Assembly: GCF_946477055.1 (NCBI RefSeq)
Contig: NZ_CAMKXG010000182.1
Span: forward strand, 1 to 7,185
Length of the DNA stretch: 7,185 bases
DNA from: Lonsdalea britannica
GTDB lineage: Bacteria; Pseudomonadota; Gammaproteobacteria; Enterobacterales; Enterobacteriaceae
Direction: 5' to 3'
The notes beneath the pieces are model-generated. The model was not told the origin of the DNA. It saw only the letters and a list, made by a program, of their open reading frames with translations, and did no database searches. Made by a program: the position numbers and the translations under genes. Positions within the stretch are counted from its first letter, which is position 1. Each line of letters opens with the position of its first letter. Positions 1 through 6,535 of this stretch are shown here, one piece after another.

Positions 1-648
1 GCGATGGGCCGCGCCATCGTGCGAGAACCGGCGGTGTTTCTGTTCGACGAACCGTTATCGAATCTGGATGCCCGCCTGCGTGTCCAGATGCGGCTGGAGC
101 TGCGACAGCTGCATCAGCGGCTGCGGACCACCAGCCTGTACGTCACGCACGATCAGGTCGAGGCGATGACGCTCGCGCAGCGAGTGATCGTGATGAACAA
201 AGGCGTGGCTGAACAGATCGGCGCGCCCGCCGAGATCTATCGTCGCCCGGCAACGCTGTTCGTCGCGAGTTTTATTGGGTCGCCCGCCATGAATCTGCTC
301 TCAGGTCGGATCGGCGACGACGGCGAACGGCTGATCTTATCCCCCGATCTGGCGTTAACGCTTCCTGCTTCAAAACCCGAGTGGCGGGGACGAGAAGTGA
401 CCCTCGGTGTTCGGCCGGAACACATTTTACTGGCGGAGGGGCCGGATAATGCCGTGCCAATGACGGTCGACACGGTGGAATTATTGGGCGCAGATAATCT
501 GGCGTATGGACAGTGGGCAGGGCAGAATGTCGTAGTGCGCTTGTCGCACGAATATTGTCCGGCCGTGGGCGCTACCCTCTGGCTGCATGTGCCGGCCTCG
601 TCGTGGCATATATTTGATTCGCAGAGCGGATTACGGATGGAACGATGA
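1..648 (+). CDS. ugpC: UgpC, ATP-binding subunit of the sn-glycerol-3-phosphate ABC importer (5'-truncated by window)
   Basis: This is the C-terminal part (215 codons) of the ATPase that powers UgpBAEC uptake of sn-glycerol-3-phosphate and glycerophosphodiesters at the inner membrane. The reading frame is open from base 1, so the methionine at base 4 is internal. The Walker A motif and most of the LSGGQ signature lie outside the window; the first residues AMGRAIV directly follow that signature in the family. Visible motifs are Walker B VFLFDEP (bases 34-54), the D-loop SNLDA, the H-loop histidine in YVTHDQ (bases 148-150), and a C-terminal TOBE-like regulatory region that includes GVRPEH. Identity to E. 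coli UgpC (356 aa) is clear through [11 protein letters not shown] and LGADNLA. The stop overlaps the ugpQ start (ATGA), as expected for the end of a ugpBAECQ-type operon. PhoB control is known in E. coli, but any pho box would be upstream of the window. Confidence 0.96.
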   Translation, partial: AMGRAIVREPAVFLFDEPLSNLDARLRVQMRLELRQLHQRLRTTSLYVTHDQVEAMTLAQRVIVMNKGVAEQIGAPAEIYRRPATLFVASFIGSPAMNLLSGRIGDDGERLILSPDLALTLPASKPEWRGREVTLGVRPEHILLAEGPDNAVPMTVDTVELLGADNLAYGQWAGQNVVVRLSHEYCPAVGATLWLHVPASSWHIFDSQSGLRMER

Positions 649-1394
649 CACACTCTTGGCCTTATCCTGCTTATGTCGCCCATCGTGGCGGTGGTTCACT
701 GGCGCCGGAAAATACGCTGGCGGCGATTGATGCTGGAGCGCGTTACGGGCATCGAATGATTGAAATTGACGCCAAGTTGTCGCGCGACGGGCAGGTTTTC
801 CTGCTGCATGATGACACGCTGGATCGCACCACCAACGGGTGGGGGATTGCGGGCGAGCAGACCTGGGAACAGCTATCCCGGCTGGATGCGGGCAGCTGGT
901 TTGGGCGGACATTCCGTGGCGAACATCTGCCGTCGCTGGCGGACGTGGCGCAGCGCAGCGTCCGTTACGATATTCTGGTGAATATCGAAATTAAGCCGAC
1001 CACCGGTGAGGAAGCGGAAACCGGCCGGGTCGTCGCGTTAGCGGCACGGGAACTGTGGCAACATCGCGTCGTTCCGCCGTTGCTGTCCTCTTTCTCCGTC
1101 GACGCGCTGGAAGCGGCTCAGCAGGCGGCGCCTGAACTGCCTCGTGGGCTGCTGCTGGACGAGTGGCGCGAGGACTGGCTAACGCTCACGCAGCGGCTGG
1201 CGTGCGTGTCGATTCACCTCAATCATGCGCTCCTCGACGAAGCGCGCGTGGCGCAGTTGAAGCAGGCTGGGTTGCGAATTCTGGTTTACACCGTCAACCA
1301 GCCGGAACGGGCGCAAGACTTATTGCGCTGGGGCGTTGACGCTATCTGCACTGACCGGATAGATTTGATTGGGGCAGCGGAGATTGCCGACTAA
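645..1394 (+). CDS. ugpQ: UgpQ, cytoplasmic glycerophosphodiester phosphodiesterase
   Basis: It hydrolyses glycerophosphodiesters to sn-glycerol-3-phosphate plus the free alcohol, acting in the cytoplasm on substrate brought in by the Ugp transporter. The protein has 249 residues (E. coli UgpQ 247) with no signal peptide. It is a single GDPD TIM-barrel domain. The motif AHRGGG (12-17) carries the catalytic His13, APENT follows at 20-24, the pair E40/D42 in IEIDAK supplies metal ligands, His55 in LLHDD is the second catalytic histidine, and E115 in NIEIKP is a further metal ligand. The C-terminal VYTVN and CTDRID segments are typical of the family. The start is set by alignment with the E. coli N-terminus, by the purine-rich GGATGGA at 635-641, and by the 4-bp ATGA overlap with ugpC, which suggests translational coupling. 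No catalytic residue is missing. Confidence 0.96.
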   Translation: MTHSWPYPAYVAHRGGGSLAPENTLAAIDAGARYGHRMIEIDAKLSRDGQVFLLHDDTLDRTTNGWGIAGEQTWEQLSRLDAGSWFGRTFRGEHLPSLADVAQRSVRYDILVNIEIKPTTGEEAETGRVVALAARELWQHRVVPPLLSSFSVDALEAAQQAAPELPRGLLLDEWREDWLTLTQRLACVSIHLNHALLDEARVAQLKQAGLRILVYTVNQPERAQDLLRWGVDAICTDRIDLIGAAEIAD

Positions 1395-1574
1395 ACCTGC
1401 CCGGGCGGAGCCTGTCTCCGCTATGGCACGTCGGTTAACTCTCGGCGCTTGTCATTCTTACCCGCACTGAATGCCGTCATCCGGCAGTTTCGCTTTATCC
1501 CTGTATGGATAGAGCGAGCCTGCTGCTGCAAGGCGGTGCATGGACGATGGCGCGAACGTTAAGGAAGAGGGGCT
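1395..1574 (+). other. 180-bp spacer between ugpQ and the AEC transporter gene, with two weak hairpins
   Basis: No gene is supported here. Two short perfect inverted repeats occur: GCGGAG/CTCCGC (1405-1410 with 1416-1421, 5-nt loop), 10 bases after the ugpQ stop, and TGCCG/CGGCA (1472-1476 with 1482-1486, 5-nt loop). Neither is followed by a convincing T-run; the second is followed only by GTTTCG. A clean intrinsic terminator for the ugp operon is therefore not visible, and Rho-dependent termination or partial readthrough are both possible. A TTGTCA hexamer at 1449-1454 resembles a -35 element, but no good -10 lies at the right distance. The promoter of the transporter gene is unassigned. Confidence 0.4.
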
Positions 1575-2531
1575 ATGTCCGCGTTTATTGCTTCACTCTG
1601 GCACCAAATATATCTGTCGCTACCTCTGTTTGTTCTGATCGCGCTGGGATATGGCCTCATTCGTGTGGGCCATTGGCCGGCCGCCATCGCTGACGCATTG
1701 ACCCGTTTCATTTTCAACGTTGCGTTACCCGCGATGCTGTTCCGTATGATGTGCGACTTCGCCGACCGTCCGGCAGTGGATGCGCGCCTGCTGGTTGCCT
1801 TTTTCGGCAGCTGTCTGGCGGTGTTTATATTGGGGCGCGTGATGGCCCGCTGGGTATTCAAGCTGGACGGGGTGTCCGGCTCGATTTTTGCGCTGAGTGG
1901 CATTTTCTCCAACAACGTCATGCTAGGCCTGCCTATCGCCACGATGATGCTCGGCCCGGAGGCGATCCCGTCGGTGGCGCTGGTATTGATCTTCAACGGC
2001 CTGATCCTCTGGACGCTGGTCACCGTGTCCGTCGAGTGGGCTCGCAATGGTTCGCTCTCGTTGCAGGGGTTTACCACCACCGCACTGGGCGTGCTCAAAA
2101 ACCCGCTCATCATCGGCATTCTTTCCGGCACGCTGTTTGGATTTACCGGTCTGCCGTTGCCCGAGGTGGCGGAGCGCTCGGTGAATATGCTGGGTCAGAG
2201 CGCTGTTCCGCTGTCGCTGGTGGCGCTGGGCATGGGGCTGGCGGAATATCAGATCCGCGAGGGGTGGCGGATCAGCATCGCCATCTGCATCATCAAGTTG
2301 CTGGTACAACCGTGCATTGTTTGGCTGTTGGCGATAGCGTTGGGGCTGCCCGAGATGGAAACACGAGTGGTGGTTCTGCTGGGATCGATGGCCGTCGGGG
2401 TGAATATCTATCTGATGTCGCGCCAATTCAACGCGCTGGGCGGCCCGGTGGCCGCCAGTCTGTTGTTATCCACGTTGCTGGCGGCGGTGACGACGCCGCT
2501 CATTCTGACGCTAATGGGCGTTCGTATATAA
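1575..2531 (+). CDS. AEC (auxin efflux carrier) family transporter, substrate unknown
   Basis: This is an inner-membrane secondary transporter of 318 residues, a usual size for bacterial AEC proteins. About ten hydrophobic segments can be picked out, roughly at 13-31, 46-60, 72-92, 102-122, 133-153, 170-190, 206-222, 232-257, 264-284 and 292-313. Family hallmarks are FNVALPAMLF (47-56) in the first half and KNPLIIGILSG (175-185) opening the second repeat, plus the helix-breaking SNNVMLGLP (112-120). The family includes putative malate or other organic-acid permeases (MdcF/MleP types) and E. coli YfdV. This protein does not read as a YfdV orthologue, so no symbol is given. The start is supported by a purine-rich stretch (AGGAAGAGGGG, 1562-1572) ending two bases before the ATG. 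Its position between ugpQ and yhhA, which are adjacent in E. coli, suggests lineage-specific gain or retention. Codon use looks like that of its neighbours. Its stop lies 9 bp from the convergent yhhA stop. Confidence 0.88.
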   Translation: MSAFIASLWHQIYLSLPLFVLIALGYGLIRVGHWPAAIADALTRFIFNVALPAMLFRMMCDFADRPAVDARLLVAFFGSCLAVFILGRVMARWVFKLDGVSGSIFALSGIFSNNVMLGLPIATMMLGPEAIPSVALVLIFNGLILWTLVTVSVEWARNGSLSLQGFTTTALGVLKNPLIIGILSGTLFGFTGLPLPEVAERSVNMLGQSAVPLSLVALGMGLAEYQIREGWRISIAICIIKLLVQPCIVWLLAIALGLPEMETRVVVLLGSMAVGVNIYLMSRQFNALGGPVAASLLLSTLLAAVTTPLILTLMGVRI

Positions 2532-2540
2532 CGTCGGCTT

Positions 2541-2819
2541 TCAGGGCGTGGTTGACGGCATCACGCGCTGTTGCGTTTGTTGTTGTTGCTGCCTGAGCTG
2601 CTGCTGTCGCGCGGCGCTGTTTTGCTGGATGCTCTGATTCAACCGCTGCTGTTGCAGTTTCTGATCTTGCTGCATCTGCTGTTGTAGCCGTTTCTGGCTG
2701 CTGATGCCGTTTTCAAACTGTTGCTGTTGGGTCGGTGGCAGGGGGGCTGCATTTGCCAACGGGGCCATCGGCGAGAGTAAAACGCCGAGCATGACTATCC
2801 GAATCACGTTGTGGTGCAT
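2541..2819 (-). CDS. yhhA: Small exported glutamine-rich DUF2756 protein (YhhA-like)
   Basis: The 92-residue protein has a signal peptide of about 24 residues (hydrophobic IRIVMLGVLL, then a likely cut after ALANA-type LANA), so it should be periplasmic. By my count 27 of the roughly 68 mature residues are glutamine, in runs of two to five separated by Arg, Leu, Asn or Lys, which predicts a low-complexity, probably helical or disordered chain. The assignment to DUF2756/YhhA rests on this composition, the shared SSQKR/QQQMQ-like pattern, and position: in E. coli yhhA also lies just beyond ugpQ, convergent with it. E. coli YhhA is 146 aa, so this copy is shorter at the C-terminus; the stop is clean and I see no frameshift. 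Function is unknown in the family. In E. coli ggt follows yhhA; here that place is taken by divergent trmL. Gln codons mix CAG and CAA. Confidence 0.82.
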   Translation of the reverse strand: MHHNVIRIVMLGVLLSPMAPLANAAPLPPTQQQQFENGISSQKRLQQQMQQDQKLQQQRLNQSIQQNSAARQQQLRQQQQQTQQRVMPSTTP

Positions 2820-2822
2820 ATG

Positions 2823-2828
2823 TCCTCC
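2823..2828 (-). promoter_or_regulatory. Strong Shine-Dalgarno of the yhhA-like gene
   Basis: On the - strand GGAGGA stands three bases before the ATG at 2819. It is the strongest ribosome-binding site in the window and fixes the start of this small reading frame, which supports it as a real, well translated gene. Confidence 0.75.
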
Positions 2829-2911
2829 GCGGGAAAGACGCCTGTCAGTTGAGTTTAGTCGCTAATCGTTTCGCCGTCGCCCGCAGGCTGGGGTGGTGCG
2901 CAGGGATACGA

Positions 2912-2917
2912 TATACT
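2912..2917 (+). promoter_or_regulatory. Candidate -10 element of trmL
   Basis: TATACT matches the sigma70 -10 consensus at five of six positions and would start transcription about 27 bases before the trmL ATG. No good -35 hexamer is found 17 bp upstream (TGGGGT there), nor is there a TGn extension, so this is only a candidate. The 131-bp gap must also carry the promoter of the divergent yhhA-like gene, for which I see nothing better than a weak match. Confidence 0.35.
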
Positions 2918-2950
2918 GCCGCCACCTTTTTGACGACAGACGTTATCTGA

Positions 2951-3415
2951 ATGTTCCATATTGCGCTGTACGAACCGCAAATTGCGCCCAACACCGGCAA
3001 TATCATCCGGCTGGCGGCGAATAACGGGTGCTCTCTGCATCTCATCGAGCCGCTGGGCTTCGACTTCGAAGAGAAGAAATTGCGCCGGGCCGGACTGGAT
3101 TATCACGATCTGGCCGTGGTCCAGCGTCATGCGAATTACGACGCCTTTCTGGCGTCGGTGCCTGGCTGTCGCATTTTTGCCTGCACGACCAAAGGCAGTC
3201 AGCCCTACGATCGCCCTGCCTATCAGCCGGGAGACGTGTTGCTGTTCGGTTCGGAAACGGCCGGACTGCCTGACTCTGTGCGTAACGGCATCGCGCCGGA
3301 ATATCGAATTCGTATCCCGATGGAGCCGGACTGCCGTAGTCTGAACCTTTCCAACTCGGTGGCGATTATCAGCTACGAAGCCTGGCGTCAGAACGGCTTC
3401 GGCGGCAGAAGCTAA
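2951..3415 (+). CDS. trmL: TrmL, tRNA-Leu (cytidine/uridine-34)-2'-O-methyltransferase
   Basis: This SPOUT-class, SAM-dependent enzyme (formerly YibK) 2'-O-methylates the wobble nucleotide of the two tRNA-Leu species reading UUA/UUG codons. The protein has 154 residues (E. coli 157) and matches along its whole length. SPOUT motif 1 is NTGNIIRL (14-21), motif 2 is the SAM-binding knot segment [11 protein letters not shown], and motif 3 is the IRIPM...[10 protein letters not shown] segment followed by [14 protein letters not shown] (48-55) is also shared with the family. The start is fixed by alignment of the first 20 residues with E. coli, although no good Shine-Dalgarno precedes it. In E. coli trmL lies near cysE-gpsA-secB; here it is next to a group leading to cpxA. 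Its TAA shares bases with the TAG of the convergent DUF3142 gene. Confidence 0.95.
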   Translation: MFHIALYEPQIAPNTGNIIRLAANNGCSLHLIEPLGFDFEEKKLRRAGLDYHDLAVVQRHANYDAFLASVPGCRIFACTTKGSQPYDRPAYQPGDVLLFGSETAGLPDSVRNGIAPEYRIRIPMEPDCRSLNLSNSVAIISYEAWRQNGFGGRS

Positions 3416-4176
3416 CGCGTCAACGTGACACGCTTGGCGGGCGGGGGATTGAGCAGGAAGACGACGGCCCCGCGATAAAACGGCGAGGCAGACAGTCGAT
3501 GCTGCCAGCGCTCGTCCCAGCGCCCATGTTGCACCAGCCCAAGTCGGAACGGCACCCGCAAGGTTAGCAACGCCGGAAGGTACTCTGTATAGCGGTTCAC
3601 CGTACTGCGCCCCTGATAAGTCTGCACCACCAGTTCGTCCACGATGTCATTTAGCCGGTTGATTTGAGCGATTTCACCGGTTTTCGCCCAGTCGAGCAGC
3701 CCAGTCACGCTAAGACGGTAGTCCGACGGCAGACGCTGCCGCAGCTGCTGTAGAAAAGCGACGTAGCCGGAGAGATGATAGCTGGCGGCATCAAAATCAA
3801 TTTGAATGCCCTCGACTCGATTGCCCAGCGCGCGCCAGCGTTGGGCGATGTTGAGGATGCGCGCCAGCTGAGGCTCACCGAAGTCCAGCGTGGTCACCCG
3901 GAACGATAGCCACAGATGTTTGACCGTCAATCTGCTGGCAGGCAGCCCCTGTCGCAGGAACACGACGTCGCCCCGCCGCAGCGCAATCTCTCCCTGATGC
4001 AGATACAGCGTGTCGGCCTGATGGAGCACCGGCTGGGGCTGCACGGCGGCCCACAGCCAGAAGGCATTATAGCGGGCGGCGTTGACGGTCGTGGCGCCCG
4101 CGTTGACGCTGGTCAGCAGCAGGCTGGCGATGATAAAGCGACGCGCTACCAGTAATATTTGAGCTGCTCGGCCCAT
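3412..4176 (-). CDS. Exported DUF3142-family protein, probable TIM-barrel fold
   Basis: The 254-residue protein has a signal peptide: basic ARR at 11-13, hydrophobic FIIASLLL (14-21), and a likely cut after AGA at 26-28, which places it in the periplasm. The body carries the features I associate with DUF3142: FWLWAAVQ near the mature N-terminus, [10 protein letters not shown] (121-130) at the end of a predicted strand, [12 protein letters not shown] (181-192), and FRLGLVQHG (210-218). The paired acids D127 and D129 in IQIDFD resemble the acidic strand-end motif of glycoside-hydrolase-like TIM barrels, so carbohydrate or peptidoglycan binding or cleavage is conceivable; the family's function is, as far as I know, unestablished. 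The ATG at 4176 lies inside the upstream gene's coding region with a good AAGGG six bases ahead. The overlap of 31 bp indicates translational coupling. No intrinsic terminator follows; the stop overlaps that of trmL. Confidence 0.8.
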   Translation of the reverse strand: MGRAAQILLVARRFIIASLLLTSVNAGATTVNAARYNAFWLWAAVQPQPVLHQADTLYLHQGEIALRRGDVVFLRQGLPASRLTVKHLWLSFRVTTLDFGEPQLARILNIAQRWRALGNRVEGIQIDFDAASYHLSGYVAFLQQLRQRLPSDYRLSVTGLLDWAKTGEIAQINRLNDIVDELVVQTYQGRSTVNRYTEYLPALLTLRVPFRLGLVQHGRWDERWQHRLSASPFYRGAVVFLLNPPPAKRVTLTR

Positions 4177-6335
4177 TGGCTGCCCTTAAACTCGGTTTTG
4201 AGCTGTCTGAACCAGGCTTTGCGAGTGGCCTTGCTGATGTCTTGAGAGCCGCAGCTGTTGTAGCCGCTGGGCGAGTAACAGTAGATCGCACGGTAAAGCG
4301 CGTAGCTCTTGTCTTCCGGCGGGGCCTGCGGGTTGGCGATCACCTCAATATAGCCGTCCAGCCGATTAAACTCCGGCCCCTGATATTGGGTTTTGGCGTC
4401 GGTCAGTCCGTTCAGCATGTTGTTTTCCCCCCAGTCGAAACCCACGGTATTGCCGGTACGCAGGAAGAACTCGCCGAGGCAGTTGACGGCGCGTGCGTCA
4501 TGCGGGTTCTGGTTCAGACGGACCACCGTTTCCTGCAGGCTCGGGCACTGATAGCCTTCCTCGGTATCGCTGCCGTCCCAGGAGAAGGCTGTCAGATCTT
4601 CCTCATCCCAACTCATGTTTTCGGTGCTTTTCAGCGGAGGAATGGCGGCGAGTTTTTCGCTGTCCTTCAGATACCCGGTGTAATCCCGGTGCGTGAGCTC
4701 CTTGGTCAGCAACGTATCCAGTGCGATAACGCGCTCGGCGTGGGTCTGCTCCGGGCCGGTCTGTTGACGCAGCAGGTTGGGGTCGGCGCTGACTTTGAGA
4801 ATGGCGGAACGGAAGCGCAGGTTTTTGACCGGACTATTGGCAGCAAACACCTGCTCCGGATGGCCGCTATCGACCAGCGTCTGAGCCAGCGCGAGCTGAA
4901 GGAACTGCTGCTGGGTGTAGTGGGTGCTCATCGTCAGCAAATGACGCCAGTGCATTTCGGCTTCCGGCCAGCGTTGTAATTGCTCCAACGCCAGCCCGCG
5001 CAGCACCTGACTGCTATAGGCGACGGTATTCGTCAGGTCCTGGCCGGTGGCGGCGGGGAAGATGCGGAGCACCGCCTCGTAATCCCGCTGGGCATAGAAC
5101 TGAAAAGCACCTTGCAGATAGAGGAACTCCGCGTGCATACCCGCACGTTCGAATCCGGATCGCTGCTGTTCAATCTCAGCTTGCGTCAGCGCCGGTAAGT
5201 TCATCCAGCCGTCGGTACTGCGCAGTCGTTTGAGGTCTTGCACCAGATCCAGCAACGGCACCGCGTCGGACGAGATGAAATCGCTGTTTTCCAACAATTT
5301 GTCGTCAATTTCGTTGCTGATATCGAGCAGGGCGGGCACGTTGTCGACCGACGTCAGCGCCTGATCGTAGAGGTTGGCTAACGCAATGTGGTCACCGTTC
5401 ATCCAGTAGGCGCGGCGATACAGTCCGCGGGCTGAATCGGCATAGAATCCCTGCGGATACTGCTTCAAGTAGCCGTCGATACGTTCGACGGCGCGCTGTC
5501 CGGCCGCTTTGTCCGTTTTGCGGATATCAAACATGCCGTATTCGTCCAGTGCGTGCTGGGTGGCCTGATTGATCGCGACGCGAATCAACATATAGCGGGC
5601 GGTTTCGGCGACCCAGGGCTGTCCCGCGGTCAGCAACTGCTGAAAGTCGCTGTCGGCCTGCTCCAACTCGCCGTTGTAGAAGGTTTGCGCGCTGTTCAGA
5701 TAGCGGAGGAAATCGGCCGCATGACCGTTGGCGAGCTGTGAGTCTTTATCCAGTACGGCTCGGGTGGCGGAGTAATCCGCTGAGACCAATGCGATACGCC
5801 CCTGCGCCAGCAGGATCCTTTGTGCTTCCGTCAGGTCGGCGTCACTGCTCAGCACATCGAAAAAATCGCCCAGCGTGCTGAGGCCATTGGAGATCCCGCG
5901 GCCTTCCATATCCTGCGGGGACAGGGTTTTGAGTTTTTCTATCATGGACGCGGGCAGGTGCAGTCGCTCCGCTTTGGGAAGCAGTTCGGCATTTTCTACC
6001 TGTATCACCTGAGCGTCCGCGATATCAGAAGAGGGCGACGGCGCCTCGTCGGGCGCTTCGGTGGCGACCATTCCCATCACACGGTAGGCCGTAAAAGGAT
6101 CGGTCCTTGACTGTCCTGGATCGGGGGTTGGCTGCGGGATGGGGAGCGCTATCTTGTTGCGGCTGCTTTGCAGCAGCATCAGGTTGGTGCGGGTATCGTT
6201 ATCCGGCAGCAGGTAGGGAAGCGCGGGCATACCGCATTCAGAATCTGTGAATCCGCATATTCCATCGCCAGAGGCGTGAGCGGAAGAAATCAGTAGTGTC
6301 GTAACCAAACCAGCCAGTAGGGCCAATCCTTTCAT
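4146..6335 (-). CDS. Large exported TPR/helical-repeat protein of unknown function, partner of the DUF3142 protein
   Basis: The 729-residue protein starts with a signal peptide (KGLALLAGLVTTLLISSAHA, cut after residue 21), so it is exported; there is no lipobox cysteine at the cut and no later membrane segment. Residues 22-36 hold C27 and C34. Then follow PYLLPDNDTRTNL (40-52), a Pro-rich linker (about 64-105), and a long helix-rich body (about 115-570) with TPR/SEL1-like Ala/Leu/Tyr spacing, for example EFLYLQGAFQFYAQRDYEAV (403-422) and VLRGLALEQLQRWPEAEMHW (444-463). An acidic stretch (578-594) precedes a C-terminal part with C597, C619, C686 and C695, ending in LKYYW. Six cysteines in the mature chain would allow three disulfides, fitting the periplasm. 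I cannot name an orthologue; similar proteins beside DUF3142 genes are, I believe, sometimes annotated as YfiO-like assembly proteins, which is a TPR-based label only. The role may be envelope-related scaffolding. It lies 200 bp downstream of cpxA in the same direction. Confidence 0.85.
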   Translation of the reverse strand: MKGLALLAGLVTTLLISSAHASGDGICGFTDSECGMPALPYLLPDNDTRTNLMLLQSSRNKIALPIPQPTPDPGQSRTDPFTAYRVMGMVATEAPDEAPSPSSDIADAQVIQVENAELLPKAERLHLPASMIEKLKTLSPQDMEGRGISNGLSTLGDFFDVLSSDADLTEAQRILLAQGRIALVSADYSATRAVLDKDSQLANGHAADFLRYLNSAQTFYNGELEQADSDFQQLLTAGQPWVAETARYMLIRVAINQATQHALDEYGMFDIRKTDKAAGQRAVERIDGYLKQYPQGFYADSARGLYRRAYWMNGDHIALANLYDQALTSVDNVPALLDISNEIDDKLLENSDFISSDAVPLLDLVQDLKRLRSTDGWMNLPALTQAEIEQQRSGFERAGMHAEFLYLQGAFQFYAQRDYEAVLRIFPAATGQDLTNTVAYSSQVLRGLALEQLQRWPEAEMHWRHLLTMSTHYTQQQFLQLALAQTLVDSGHPEQVFAANSPVKNLRFRSAILKVSADPNLLRQQTGPEQTHAERVIALDTLLTKELTHRDYTGYLKDSEKLAAIPPLKSTENMSWDEEDLTAFSWDGSDTEEGYQCPSLQETVVRLNQNPHDARAVNCLGEFFLRTGNTVGFDWGENNMLNGLTDAKTQYQGPEFNRLDGYIEVIANPQAPPEDKSYALYRAIYCYSPSGYNSCGSQDISKATRKAWFRQLKTEFKGSQWAEQLKYYW
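4183..4187 (-). promoter_or_regulatory. Shine-Dalgarno of the DUF3142 gene, inside the upstream coding sequence
   Basis: AAGGG on the - strand lies six bases before the ATG at 4176, within the last codons of the 729-residue gene. It decides the start codon and explains how a reading frame overlapping its upstream neighbour by 31 bp can be translated, with ribosomes terminating on the upstream frame about 30 bases past this start. Confidence 0.6.
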
Positions 6336-6336
6336 G

Positions 6337-6346
6337 TCCTTTTCCT
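6337..6346 (-). promoter_or_regulatory. Ribosome-binding site of the 729-residue exported protein
   Basis: The - strand reads AGGAAAAGGA ending one base before the ATG at 6335. The distal AGGA (6343-6346) has a 7-base spacer and is the better Shine-Dalgarno. Together with the immediately following signal peptide this fixes the start. Confidence 0.65.
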
Positions 6347-6447
6347 GTGGGTGAGGTGTCAGGCGATTTCAGGAACGCTGCCCAGATGACGGCTGGCGCC
6401 GAAGACAGCGTTGCAAGCCGCTAATTGTGCGACCCTATGAGGTTTAC

Positions 6448-6475
6448 ACTCTACCCGACGTCGGGAAAAACTCAA
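6448..6475 (-). promoter_or_regulatory. Candidate sigma70 promoter upstream of the exported pair
   Basis: On the - strand TTGAGT (6470-6475) is separated by 16 bp from TAGAGT (6448-6453), each matching its consensus hexamer at four positions. Transcription would start near 6441 and give a leader of roughly 105 bases before the ATG at 6335. The match is weak and unsupported by other data. A single GTAAA follows in the - strand (about 6443-6447), but not the paired GTAAA-N5-GTAAA of a CpxR box. Confidence 0.3.
6454..6465. promoter_or_regulatory. Perfect 12-bp palindrome, possible operator
   Basis: CCCGACGTCGGG reads the same on both strands, flanked on the right by a run of five A. It occupies most of the spacer of the candidate promoter for the exported pair, where a bound dimeric repressor or MerR-type activator would act. 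As RNA it has no room for a loop, so it is more likely a DNA site than a hairpin. Chance occurrence in GC-rich DNA is possible. Confidence 0.3.
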
Positions 6476-6494
6476 TGCGAAGGGGCGGATCGGG

Positions 6495-6524
6495 GCGGAA
6501 GAGCAGCGCGCTCTTCCGCTTTTT
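6495..6524 (+). terminator. Strong hairpin with T-run, oriented on the + strand
   Basis: GCGGAAGAGC (6495-6504) and GCTCTTCCGC (6510-6519) form a perfect 10-bp stem with a 5-nt loop AGCGC, followed directly by TTTTT (6520-6524). This is a textbook intrinsic terminator for + strand transcription, yet both flanking genes are on the - strand. On the - strand the A-run comes before the stem and CCCG after it, so for cpxA, whose stop is 11 bases upstream, it would be a 3'-end-stabilising hairpin rather than an efficient terminator. Confidence 0.55.
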
Positions 6525-6535
6525 ACGAGGGCTGA

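Noticed and set aside
1405..1421. Hairpin just after ugpQ as an intrinsic terminator
   Set aside because: The stem has only six pairs and is followed by ATGGCACG, without a T-run.
1559..2131. Open frame of 190 codons on the - strand opposite the AEC transporter gene
   Set aside because: The + strand frame encodes a clear multi-pass AEC protein; the antisense product is Ser/Arg/Thr-rich without motifs.
1751..2596. Open frame of 281 codons on the + strand, overlapping the AEC gene in another frame
   Set aside because: Gly/Arg/His-rich low-information translation, starts inside the transporter gene, and has no homology that I recognise.
4176..4979. Open frame of 267 codons on the + strand opposite the 729-residue gene
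   Set aside because: It is antisense to a gene with a signal peptide, ribosome-binding site and family-like composition. Its translation has no recognisable motif, and long antisense frames are common in GC-rich coding DNA.
6431..6450. Possible CpxR box upstream of the exported pair
   Set aside because: Only one GTAAA half-site is present; the second half at the 5-bp spacing reads TAGGG, which is not a match.
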